Assembly (NCBI GenBank): GCA_001592805.2 | Contig: CP051143.1 | Span: forward strand, 1-64,000 | Direction: 5' to 3' | Source: Peltaster fructicola | Lineage: Eukaryota; Ascomycota; Dothideomycetes | DNA: 64,000 nucleotides | Shown: positions 1-9,779 of the stretch, piece by piece | Layout of the letters: every line of letters begins with the position of its first letter | Numbering within the stretch: position 1 is the first letter of the stretch | The notes under the pieces: generated by a model | Databases searched by the model: none | Seen by the model: only the letters and a program-made list of their open reading frames with translations | What the model was told of the DNA's origin: nothing | Made by a program: the position numbers and the translations under genes

Positions 1-94
1 CTACCCTACCCTACCCTACCCTACCCTACCCTACCCTACCCTACCCTACCCTACCCTACCCTACCCTACCCTACCCTACCCTACCCTACCCTAC
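1..94. repeat. Telomeric array, (CTACC)n / (TAGGG)n
   Basis: Eighteen perfect head-to-tail copies of the pentamer CTACC followed by CTAC, then unique sequence. The C-rich strand reads 5' to 3' from the first base, which is the orientation expected at a left chromosome end. The unit is five bases (TAGGG on the G-rich strand), one T shorter than the TTAGGG repeat usual in filamentous fungi. No TTAGGG unit occurs in the block. The position at the very first base and the perfect copies support a true chromosome end. A base-calling or assembly artefact in the terminal repeats cannot be excluded from sequence alone. Confidence 0.9.
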
Positions 95-3000
95 ACTGAT
101 TGATGTGATGTGGTATGGACTGGCCATGCATCCAAGGCAGCATGAAAACGCCATGGATGATCGTGCAATACTGCAGAACGACAAGAGACGTGCTTGATGA
201 CCTGGAGAGGTGACTCTAGGGTGTGCTTGATGATCTTGCGACATGCTCCGAGTCGTACTGGTCTTGCAAGAGCTTTCACGGCAAGATCGACCTGAGATGT
301 TCTTCCAGATGTTGGTGCAACGGATGCTGGCGCCTCTTTCCACTCAAGCCATCGTCCTTTGAAAGCACAAGCAAGGCGAAGTCTTCCTTATTCTGATGAT
401 GTCTGAGAAGGTGTCATGTTGTCAAGCGCGGTGCAAGGGCCAGTGTATAGACATCGATTGGCGATTGACAGTGCGCAGCAGCTTGTCTTATCCTCTATAG
501 CCACGACATCGACTCAGATCAATTCGGAACCATACTCCTGTGAGCGAGTTCGTAGCAGCTGCTCCGGTCGAGTATTCAGAGAGTAATTGGCGCCATCGAG
601 GTAGACGCAAGATGTCCTGAAGCTGTAGAACCTGCTGCGATACTCGTCGCCCAGTGGACGAATAGCTGGGCTTCGTTGAGGACACAACGTCGCTTGTTGG
701 CGGACATGAGAACTGGATAGGTGACAAGCTGAGAGTTGTGCAGTCGACAGCAGGTCAGCGGGTTGCATGAGTGAATGGCCATTGTCCAGCATGTCTGAGT
801 AATATTAGAAGAAGGTCATAGTGCAGGCGGTAGCACTCCCGGTAGCCATAACTGTGGGCATGGCGAGAGGCTATCCCGGAGTGTAGAATAGTCAAGTCTC
901 GTGATGGTCAGTACGACATTCCATGTCCAGCTCCTTATCGACCAGCTTCTCTCCGATAGCCCCTCGTCAATATAGCATTGCGCCGACTCTTGCTTGCCAT
1001 CATACTGCTCATAGGAAGAATCGCTGTACAGCAGTGCTCTGACCCTTGCTTGTTGTTATCCTACTCCTCGGCAGGACGAGTGTATAGCAGTGCTCTGACT
1101 CTTCCTTGTCCCTGATCCTCCTCAATACGTTGTGTATAGCATTGTCCAGACTCTTGCTTGTCCTTGTATTGTTCTTTCACAGGATTGATGTGCTTGCTCT
1201 TGCATCGATGCCAACTCTTGGCTCGTCATGATGTTTCGGTCGTAGTGTCCGGTGTAGTGAAGAGCGTCTGTCGTCGATCTAGCGTCGCTTGTTGTATCGC
1301 TTGCGGTTGCGGATGTTGAGAAAGACGTCTGGCATCGATCTCGCACTGGTGACCAGGGTGTTTGCAGGATGCTTATGCTGACAGCAAGCGTGCATCGAAA
1401 GGTAGTGCCGTGGGTCTCGTTCTTCGCTGATGGGGCTAGGTTCCGAGGCCATAAGATGAGAATATGATCATTTCGTAGTGTTGGGAGCTCTGCGCATGTT
1501 AATAGTGCCATTGGATCGAGTGGGCGCAGCCCTGGTTCTATTGTCACCTGTCCGAGTCGATAGAAGGCGGATCTGACCACTTGGAAGTGCTGAGAGCTCT
1601 GCAATATCAACATCGCCATCGGGAGCAGTAGGCGACCATTGTAGATCTGTGGTGGCCTATCATGAATGTCTCATGACGTGGAGGTGTCCCAGCAGCTAGA
1701 GAGTGTTGCAAAGAGCCGTGATATGCCTCGTGGTAGCCTATGTCTCACTCCTGCTTCTCGGATGTGCATGTCCATCACGACCACCTCCTTCATCGGTGAC
1801 ACACTTGCTGGATTGTTGCGCTGTTGTACGAAGCAGACTGTCTTCGCTGTTTCGAATTTGTTGTTGCAGTGATCGGCATGCGACAGTACGCTCTGCTGCA
1901 TTCGAAGAGCTCGTTGTGCGCCTCATGTTCCGGACTGCAGTGAGTACGTGGAGGTAATGCATCATGTTGTACAGGTAGTTGATGTTCGAGCGGAGGGTCT
2001 GTATGTGATGGTAGCCTGCCGGAGACTTGATTGAAGTCAAGGTGGAGAAGGGAACGTAGCTTTGTGTTCATGTGTGGACGTTCAATCATGGGCCTCGTGT
2101 GGTGGTGGCGTGGCGGAAAGCCGCTCGCAGTGAGGGTCGTGAAGGTCATGTAGCGTGTCGTGCAGGTGGTGACTAGATGTAGGTCTCTTGTGGTGGCAGG
2201 CTGGCATATAGCTCTTTGTAGTCACAACCGTAAGCTCTGCGTACTTCGGAGGTGCAGGATCTGAATCGTTGGATGACCTCGATGTCGAGCATACTGCTAC
2301 GTCAGTACTGGCAGTCAAACATACCTCGAACTCTAAGCAACATGTCAGCTGCTTGTGCAGCTCTTGACCTTATCGTATTGATCAAAAGTGAAGAGACAGA
2401 CACAATGATTAGAACGTCGTCATCGCGTGTGTGACGCAGTGCCATAGAACGACTCCTCGCATCCTGAATGATCAGCGGCACGATGGTCACTTCATTGAAC
2501 CCCATCGAGTGAGGTGTTGCCTTCCTGACCTCAAGCAGCACGACAAACATTGTCAAGCCCTGTCGAGCGAAGTCTTGTCTTCTGACCTCGCCTGACTGCT
2601 TGGTACACAGTAGTATGTTCTCCTTTGTTGCAACACGCCAGCTCTTGATCATATGGCGGTATTCGCAGCGCCTAAGTCCCAGTTGAGTGCAGAGCGAAAG
2701 GTGCTTCAGGTCAAGGTGTCATCTTGCATTGCTACGTCGCTCCTGGAACAACGATGGTGAAGCACTCGATGCTTCAACGACTCCTGGAACGTTCACACAG
2801 TACAGCATGGCATAGCTTGAGGCTGATGCTAATGGAGCTAGAATACGGTTGGTGAAGTGACAGGCTGTTGAAGTAACAGGTTGCTGAAAATCGAGAGGTC
2901 GCGACGAAGCGTCGGTCGCGTGTTGGGGACGACGATCAAGCATTCGATGCTCCCGTGCTCTAGCAGCGGTCGCAGCATCACTGCATGAATCTGGAGAGGC

Positions 3001-3377
3001 TGACGTTGATGAATAGAGAGTATGTGATGGAAGAAGAAAACAGACGCTACCATCAGTAGCGAAGACACCCTGAGGCCCCACTCCCGCGGAGTACTTGACA
3101 ACACTTCCGCACTGTCGCACAGTCTCACGCTCCTATCGCAGCTCACTGCACATGCACCACATGTGGCTGTTCAACACTGCCAAGCACCTCATGCAGCATG
3201 CACTACCAATCACATCGCTTCGACCAGCGCCTCGCAAGGCTGCGCAAGGCTGAGCATAATGTGCCGCCTTGAGCAAGGCTCAGGTTTGATGCTGTATAGC
3301 TAACTACCACAGACACATCGCAGACTCCACCTTCACTGCATCTGCAGTACATGCTCTGCCCGTTGCAGAATGCTGAC
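95..3377. other. Subtelomeric region without a supported gene
   Basis: About 3.3 kb between the telomere array and the first convincing gene. Short open frames occur on both strands, but none has a recognisable domain, a coherent intron pattern or a composition like the real genes further in. The only structure I can support is a degenerate tandem repeat around 971-1230. Confidence 0.6.
971..1230. repeat. Degenerate ~56-bp tandem repeat
   Basis: A core resembling TATAGCAxTGxxCTGACTCT followed by TGCTTGTCC recurs. The shared ACTCTT/ACCCTT element begins near 986, 1042, 1098, 1150 and, more weakly, 1214, so spacing is 56, 56, 52 and 64 bases. Copies differ by substitutions and small indels. 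This looks like a subtelomeric minisatellite, not a coding repeat, because no frame is preserved through all copies. Confidence 0.55.
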
Positions 3378-6300
3378 ATGTCACAGCAATACCGCGTCGG
3401 CATCCTTTGCGCTCTTCCCATCGAACACGCCGCCGTTCTGACCCTCCTCGATGAAACGCACCCACGCATTATTCCTCTTGACGACGACAACGTCTATACT
3501 GTCGGTAGGATCGCCTCTCACAATGTCGTCGTTACCTGCCTGCCAGCTGGCGTCATGGGCAAGGTTGCTGCAAGCACGACTGCCGCCAACATGAAGAGAA
3601 GCTTTCCGATTGAGATACTGTTGATGGTGGGCATAGCAGGAGGTCTACCACCTGATGTACGACTAGGAGACGTTGTCGTCAGCGTCCCGGGACCACATGG
3701 TGCCGTGGTACAGTACGATCTGATGAAGAACTTGCCTACCGGACAGAAAATAATCAGTACACTCAATAAGCCTCCAACAGCGCTCCTCAACGCAGTACAA
3801 GCACTACGATCACATCATCTTGTGCACGAAGACAAACTGCAAGAGCATCTCAAAGGATTCTCCCCGCGCTTCGCCAGACCGACGAAGGATCTTATGTTCG
3901 AATCAGGCTACGAACATCCTGGAGATACTTGTGATGACTGTGATTATAGCAAGCTTCGGAACCGTACGCCACGAGACGCACCACTCATACACTACGGCAC
4001 AATAGCATCAGGAGACCAAGTCATCAAGTACTCTATCCAGCGTGATCGAATCGCACAAGAGACCGGCGCCATCTGTTTCGAGATGGAGGCTGCCGCTTTG
4101 ATGGACAACCACCCATGTCTTGTGATTCGCGGCATCTGTGACTACGCAGACTCCCACAAGAGTAAGGACTGGCAACCATTCGCAGCAGCAGTAGCTGCTG
4201 CATACGCAAAGGAACTACTAGCGTCAATGCCATCGCGATCAGCTCCGACAGACGTGCCGAGCAAGGGATTATCTGATTTCTCCAAGATCTTAGAGAGTCT
4301 CTACTTTCCTAGCATGGGCTTCCGACGGGTCAACATAGAGGCTGCTTATGGTAACACCTGCCGATGGCTCTTTGAGGAGGAGAGATACAAAGCATGGCTC
4401 ACCATGTCAAGCGATCACTTCTTCTGGATCAAAGGCAAACCTGGTGCGGGAAAGTCTACACTGATGAACTTCGCAGTGTCACATTCACCAAAAGGACACT
4501 CCACTCGCATCTCATTCTTCTTCAACGCTCGCGGTCAGCAGTTGGACCGTTCTGTATTGGGAATGTATCGCGCACTGCTGCATCAGCTCATCTCTCAAGT
4601 TTCGAGGTCTTGGATACTTCCGGCCGAAGTGTCACCTATCGAGGACTGGTCTCTTGGACACTTGAAAACGGCACTACGCCTCGTCATCTCGAACTATCCA
4701 CGTCCTGTACAGTGCTTCGTCGATGCTCTCGACGAATGCACAGTCACTGAAGCTCAAGACATGATCTATTTCTTGCAAGATCTTACACGAGCGACACGAC
4801 TCTACGTATGCTTCGCCAGCCGCTTTTACCCAGCGGTCACGATCAAAAACGCTGTTGGGTTTGTGCTCAACAACAAGAACCACGAGCAGGACATCGAGGA
4901 GTATGTACGTGGCAGATTGGATGCTGCACACACCAGGCAAGGCGAAGACTTGATCCACCAGCTCCTCTTGAAAGCCAACGGCGTCTTCTTCTGGGCGGAA
5001 CTGGTCGTCAAGCTACTCAACAAAGAGCTGAGTTGCGGCAACCTACACAACATCCAGAAGACTCTCGCTAGCCTACCTGTTGAGTTGCACGATTTACTGC
5101 ACGAGATCGTGACTAAGGAGCCCGATGAGCTGTTTATCTCATCATTGCAATGGTTACTTTGCTCGAATACATTACTGCACCCACAAGAGTACCATCGTGC
5201 AGTCATGTTCACTCTCTATGAGCTCGGCGTTGCAAATCATTCAGATGTGCACGTCGCTCAGCTTTCACAGCTAAACACCCAGCAACTACGGAAGTTCGTC
5301 CAGAGCTCATCTAGGGGTCTGGCAGAGGTCGTTGGAGTCACCTTAGCTAAAAGCACAGTCCAGTTCGTCCACGAGTCCGTGCCAGACTTCCTGAGGACAG
5401 GGGTTGCCCTGAAACTGCTGACCCTCGACAGTAATATCAGTAATGTACATGAGCATCTAAAGCGAGCCTCGATGCAGTGGTTAGCAGCACACGACGGCTT
5501 ATGTCACAGAGCCATCGAACATGCAATCCATCATGCGAACGCAGCTGCATCAGTAATAGCACAAGACGGGTTCCTTAAAGCTATTAGTCTTGATCCCGTA
5601 CTACGGCTGGTCGCTGACAGAGATTATCCAGAATCCGCGATTCTATCAATGTTGTCAGAACCCATCCAAGATGTTTGGGGACTGCCCATCCTCTATCTAC
5701 GAGGCGGCGGACTAGTCGACTTTCTGGTCGAGTTCAACGCTGACAGACTGGTCCCTACAGCTCGAAGGATTGGTATAGCTCTGGATCACACCAGTTCACG
5801 GCCACCACTGCTGACTGCCATATCGAGATTCAAGAGCAACTCCCTGGGAGCAAGGGCCTATGGCATATTTGCACCCAATACAAGCATGGAACTCATTGAA
5901 GCCCTACTAGTGAACAAGGCAGATGTCAACGAGATATACGAAGGCCGTACGATACTGCATAGCTATCTATATGGCTTCCCCGAAAAGGACATAATAAGGT
6001 TACTACTTGCGTATGGCGCTGATGTCAACATGAAAGACTTCCTAGGATGTTCCTCTATCTGGTATGCATTGCATATCTACCGCCAGGTAAAGGACTCAGA
6101 GGCTCCCGAGGAAGGGCTGGCGATAGTCGATATGCTTCTCGGCGCCGGAGCCGACATCAATGCAGCTGACCTCGATGGAAACACTGTGCTCACGTACGCT
6201 TGCATGGAGTCCCGTGAGCACTGCGTACTTGCTCTGCTCAATCGTGGCGCAGATGTCAACAAGCAAAATGCGAAAGGTAGAACAGCACTGATGTATGCTT

Positions 6301-6461
6301 GCGGAGACCGCTTGCTTTCGATCGTGACAGTCCTATTACGCCACGGCGCGCGTATAGACATAGTCGATGAGATAGGTCAGACGGCTCGGGACTTCAGCGG
6401 AATCATCATTCTAGATACTATCGATGCAGTACTGGACAGGCAACGCACACAAGCGACTTAA
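3378..6461 (+). CDS. PNP-like / NACHT / ankyrin NLR protein
   Basis: Single-exon gene of 1,027 residues from the ATG at 3378; an in-frame ATG nine codons upstream (3351) is possible, but the chosen one gives the usual family start MSQQYRVGILCALPIEHAAV. Residues about 5-285 are a nucleoside-phosphorylase-type domain, with the family signature GAICFEMEAAAL and IRGICDYADSHKSKDWQ near residues 233-260. A NACHT NTPase follows, with Walker A GKPGAGKSTL near 355 and Walker B CFVDALDEC near 448. The C-terminal ~180 residues hold ankyrin repeats (GADVNMKDFLG, GADINAADLDG, GADVNKQNAKG). Proteins of this plan are fungal NLR-like STAND receptors, thought to act in non-self recognition and regulated cell death; by family the phosphorylase module may bind or cleave nucleosides. 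Ligand and effector action are not visible. The reading frame is intact. Confidence 0.92.
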   Translation: MSQQYRVGILCALPIEHAAVLTLLDETHPRIIPLDDDNVYTVGRIASHNVVVTCLPAGVMGKVAASTTAANMKRSFPIEILLMVGIAGGLPPDVRLGDVVVSVPGPHGAVVQYDLMKNLPTGQKIISTLNKPPTALLNAVQALRSHHLVHEDKLQEHLKGFSPRFARPTKDLMFESGYEHPGDTCDDCDYSKLRNRTPRDAPLIHYGTIASGDQVIKYSIQRDRIAQETGAICFEMEAAALMDNHPCLVIRGICDYADSHKSKDWQPFAAAVAAAYAKELLASMPSRSAPTDVPSKGLSDFSKILESLYFPSMGFRRVNIEAAYGNTCRWLFEEERYKAWLTMSSDHFFWIKGKPGAGKSTLMNFAVSHSPKGHSTRISFFFNARGQQLDRSVLGMYRALLHQLISQVSRSWILPAEVSPIEDWSLGHLKTALRLVISNYPRPVQCFVDALDECTVTEAQDMIYFLQDLTRATRLYVCFASRFYPAVTIKNAVGFVLNNKNHEQDIEEYVRGRLDAAHTRQGEDLIHQLLLKANGVFFWAELVVKLLNKELSCGNLHNIQKTLASLPVELHDLLHEIVTKEPDELFISSLQWLLCSNTLLHPQEYHRAVMFTLYELGVANHSDVHVAQLSQLNTQQLRKFVQSSSRGLAEVVGVTLAKSTVQFVHESVPDFLRTGVALKLLTLDSNISNVHEHLKRASMQWLAAHDGLCHRAIEHAIHHANAAASVIAQDGFLKAISLDPVLRLVADRDYPESAILSMLSEPIQDVWGLPILYLRGGGLVDFLVEFNADRLVPTARRIGIALDHTSSRPPLLTAISRFKSNSLGARAYGIFAPNTSMELIEALLVNKADVNEIYEGRTILHSYLYGFPEKDIIRLLLAYGADVNMKDFLGCSSIWYALHIYRQVKDSEAPEEGLAIVDMLLGAGADINAADLDGNTVLTYACMESREHCVLALLNRGADVNKQNAKGRTALMYACGDRLLSIVTVLLRHGARIDIVDEIGQTARDFSGIIILDTIDAVLDRQRTQAT

Positions 6462-6645
6462 TGGAGAGCACGAGCACTACAAGATCACGAACAGCAATTA
6501 TGTCAGCCAGAAATTTATGCCTACTGCGCTATTGCAACAGGCGCCTAAGGAGTGACAGTCAATCGACGACCTCACTGCTCAGCTCGATGCAAGTCTGATG
6601 ACTCCAGCGCGCATACACAACGCTGATACAATGACTACCATTCTG

Positions 6646-7764
6646 TCACTGACTATACACTGAATTGAACTCACCACACTGAAAGTTACCAACAACTGTG
6701 CGTGCAGCAGACTTCCTGGGGTATGCCTTATATGGATAGTCACTCTGGGTAACACATGTCGATGCGTTGTAGTAGATGTTGCACCATGCCGATTGACTTG
6801 GCGTGGTAGGAACCAAGAACCAGTAGGCTTGCAGTCCCGGATAGCTAGACTGCAGGCCAGCAACACAACAGTCGTAGGCAGTGGTACCTTTAGTCTCAAC
6901 ATTCGCCTCTGGAGTCTTCAAGCCATGAAGACCAGTGATGTTCAACCCATTGATCTGATCGGCCATGTTGGCATTGGCACAAGCTGCATAGAAGGTGGGT
7001 GTACTGGTGACGGACGTGATTGTCGTAGTCGTGGTCGTTGTGACCGTCGTCGAGAAGTATGCACTCGTCGTAACGGTAGTCGACACAGTAGATGTCTCAG
7101 TCGCGGAAGGATAGACTGTATTGGTCTGCGTTTGCGTGGTAGTCGTGGTGACAGTGGGTGTGGCAGCAGTGACAGTAGATGTCGAGGTCACAGTAGCTGT
7201 AGCACACACTCCAAGACTATAGGCGATACAGTCTACTTGCTGTGCGAATGTGTTGAGGAGCCCATCAAGACCAAGTAAGTCCACTTGTCTCTCTTCGAGA
7301 TCACGCTTAGCTAGTGCGAAGCCACCTGATCCCAAGTAGGTTGAGTTCGGCAAGGACGACTGTACTGGGGTGAAGTTCGCTGGAGCAGGGACAGTACTGG
7401 TCGATACAATACTAGTCGTAGTTGAGACTACATCGACCTCGGTGGAAGTCGAGGTGATGCTTGAGGTAGTCGTGGCTGTAGTGGTAGACGTAGCAGTATA
7501 TGTAGTCGTAGGGGCTGTAAACGTCGTCGTAATGGTCGTTGAGACAACAGAAGTGCTTGGAGCAGGCGTGGTTGTCACCGTGAGACTGACAGTCGTAGTA
7601 GAAGTGCAAGGAAGATTGGATGTCTGAGATCTAGTAGGCACAGACAATGGCTGGGTGGAGCCCTTGACTGTATAGCATCGTGTGCTCTGAACCTGAACTG
7701 ATTGTGGAGCAGCAGCGACGACTGCAAGAGCTGTAAGAGCAGAGAAGGACGTGAAGAGATGCAT
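6646..7764 (-). CDS. Secreted Thr/Ser-rich mucin-like protein
   Basis: Single-exon gene of 372 residues. The N-terminus MHLFTSFSALTALAVVAAAP is a clear signal peptide with a plausible cleavage after AAA. Two long Thr/Ser/Val-rich stretches (about residues 50-125 and 195-255) should be heavily O-glycosylated. Between them lies a linker with a dibasic LAKRD site that could be cut by a Kex2-type protease. The C-terminal ~115 residues are ordinary in composition, contain six to seven cysteines including a Cys pair (YDCCVAG), and probably form the folded domain. No GPI-type hydrophobic tail is seen. A TATAA-like element lies at about 7805-7814, roughly 45 bases before the ATG. The product is probably a wall or extracellular protein, and a relative may start at the right edge of the window. 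Exact function is unknown. Confidence 0.8.
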   Translation of the reverse strand: MHLFTSFSALTALAVVAAAPQSVQVQSTRCYTVKGSTQPLSVPTRSQTSNLPCTSTTTVSLTVTTTPAPSTSVVSTTITTTFTAPTTTYTATSTTTATTTSSITSTSTEVDVVSTTTSIVSTSTVPAPANFTPVQSSLPNSTYLGSGGFALAKRDLEERQVDLLGLDGLLNTFAQQVDCIAYSLGVCATATVTSTSTVTAATPTVTTTTTQTQTNTVYPSATETSTVSTTVTTSAYFSTTVTTTTTTTITSVTSTPTFYAACANANMADQINGLNITGLHGLKTPEANVETKGTTAYDCCVAGLQSSYPGLQAYWFLVPTTPSQSAWCNIYYNASTCVTQSDYPYKAYPRKSAARTVVGNFQCGEFNSVYSQ

Positions 7765-9779
7765 GGTTGATTGCTGTCCTGCTCATGCTGAAGGACCTGC
7801 TCAGTCTTATAGACTGTCGTATTCCATGGCTGGCTGAACTTCAGAATGCTCTTCGAACTATATCATGCTCTGATGAACCACGTGGAAATGCTCGGCGAGA
7901 CCGTGGCTAGTGAGCGCCACAAGCTTGTATTGTCAACAGAGTGATCCGTGGTATTGCAGAGCTGGAGCGACCTGCGTTGGAGCAGGTCCGGAGAGACGAT
8001 GCGCATCGCGACTGGGTGCAGGTGACCTCCGACGAGTTCTTCCTGGAGCAAGCTGATACATATGCATTCGAGTAGAGTACTATCGTGTAGATCCAGGGTT
8101 GTTTAGAGTTCCTGTAAGGGAAACTAAGCTTTAGATTAGCGAAACTTAGAAGAGATCATCCACATGGTCTACAGTAGCTCTGCATTCTAGCCAAGGCTCA
8201 AGAAGCAGAAGACACTGGAGGGTAGGAGCTTCGGCAAGATGATCCACTGAGAAGTCGGTGAAGAGCGACTACGGCTTATGCGAAGGCGTTGCAGAACCAG
8301 CGGGAATGATGAGCTTGCAGTGGCTTGCACGACATTGAGCAGAGCTGGAGTGGTTGTTGAATGGATTGTTGTATGACTTGCTCAGTCGCTGACTTAACAG
8401 ATGGACATGCCAACATGTTCTTCGTATATGGTAGATGCTGTTCGTCATCTATCTCATTGATTGAGAGGGCTACCATTGTCGAATGTACCTCCAGCTCTTT
8501 CTAGAATCACAGGAGATCTGTCGTACTCCAGTGATGAGTCTTGGCAGTGAATTTATGTGTCGAAGCCCTAGCAATGAGCCAGGCGTGTACACGAGGCGCA
8601 CTTGATAGCATCAGAAGCTGACAGCCACTTTGTGTTCGAGATGGCCTGGCATACTCTGGAGATGCCTGCTCATGTGCCTGTGTATCTACCAGCTCTTTCT
8701 TCGTACGCTCTCATCGATGGTGTCTGATTGTTGACGGTAGTGTGCTGCGAAGAAGCGAAGAGGAGGCGAAGGACGGATCGAATGCCGAAACGGCTGTGAA
8801 GCGTAGATGGTGCTGTCGCGGCTTCTGTCGGTGCAGCCAAAATGGTGAGAAGGCGGAATAAAAATTGCCTTGGTGATCGAGAAGGCGTCGAATGCTCGTT
8901 GAGCTATCGCCGTTGAGCAGTCCCTGAGTGTGAGCAGAGCATGTCCAGTGACTTACAGGTACTGACAACCAGTAGTAGAATGCTTTTGTGCTCAAGGTCC
9001 TCCTAGCGCGCGTACAACCATGCAGCACATCGGACTGACCGTACTGGTGATCATGACCACTTACCTCGTTGTCGTCGTGAGGTTATGATGGAGTGCCTGA
9101 GCCCACCATGTTGATGGCTGATTGAGCTCGCGACACTTCAAGCATGCAGATCACAGCATGAGTAATGAACGAGGTGATAATGACTCGCTGCTGAACGCTT
9201 ACAACGATGACTTGAGCGCTGTGCTCCAGTGCTGGATGGCAGCAGATGCAACCAGCAAGCTGTTGCAGTGAATACTGTCGCAAGCACCTCGAGAGTCGTC
9301 TTTCCAACCCTTGAGGTGTGCTCCGTTATGCATCACATGCCTGTCAAGCAAAATGCTCGACGGCAGTCGTCGTTTGTGAATGCTAAACCTGTTTGTACTG
9401 CTGCTAGAGGCATCTCGCATGGTCAACGCCGATGTGTGATCATCCTGAGGGACGAGACTTGAACGTTCGTGATCATGAAGGCTCAATCAGTCGCTTCATG
9501 AATGCATCGCCTTGTTGAAAGGGCTGCTGACCAGAAGATGACTCATGTTGTCACACAAGCGTGACGTACGCATCCCAGGTGGCGAGTATCCAGTCCGGTC
9601 GATGAATAGGGCTCAAAGATGATGCCGACGAGGCTTGCAACGTATGTCAATAGGTTGTTGTTGAATGAAAGATTACGACGAGCTTCGAAATTCGAACATC
9701 ACTTCAATCTCGCGACGTCACATTGCAAATCACCCACACTACCAATGCTCCATTCACTGTGCGTTGCACACTGCTACCG
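7765..9779. other. Intergenic, no supported gene
   Basis: Two kilobases containing only short open frames on both strands with no domain, signal peptide or consistent splicing. I see no tandem repeat or RNA gene in it. Confidence 0.5.

Noticed and set aside
1122-1619. Minus-strand open frame of 165 codons near the telomere
   Set aside because: It overlaps the degenerate minisatellite, has no domain or signal, and its composition is like the other chance frames in this region.
95-3377. Telomere-linked RecQ helicase gene or remnant
   Set aside because: Such genes are common at fungal chromosome ends, but no helicase motif is seen in any frame here.
7370-7627. Val-rich open frame antisense to the Thr-rich protein
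   Set aside because: It is the mirror of Thr/Ser codon runs in the real minus-strand gene.
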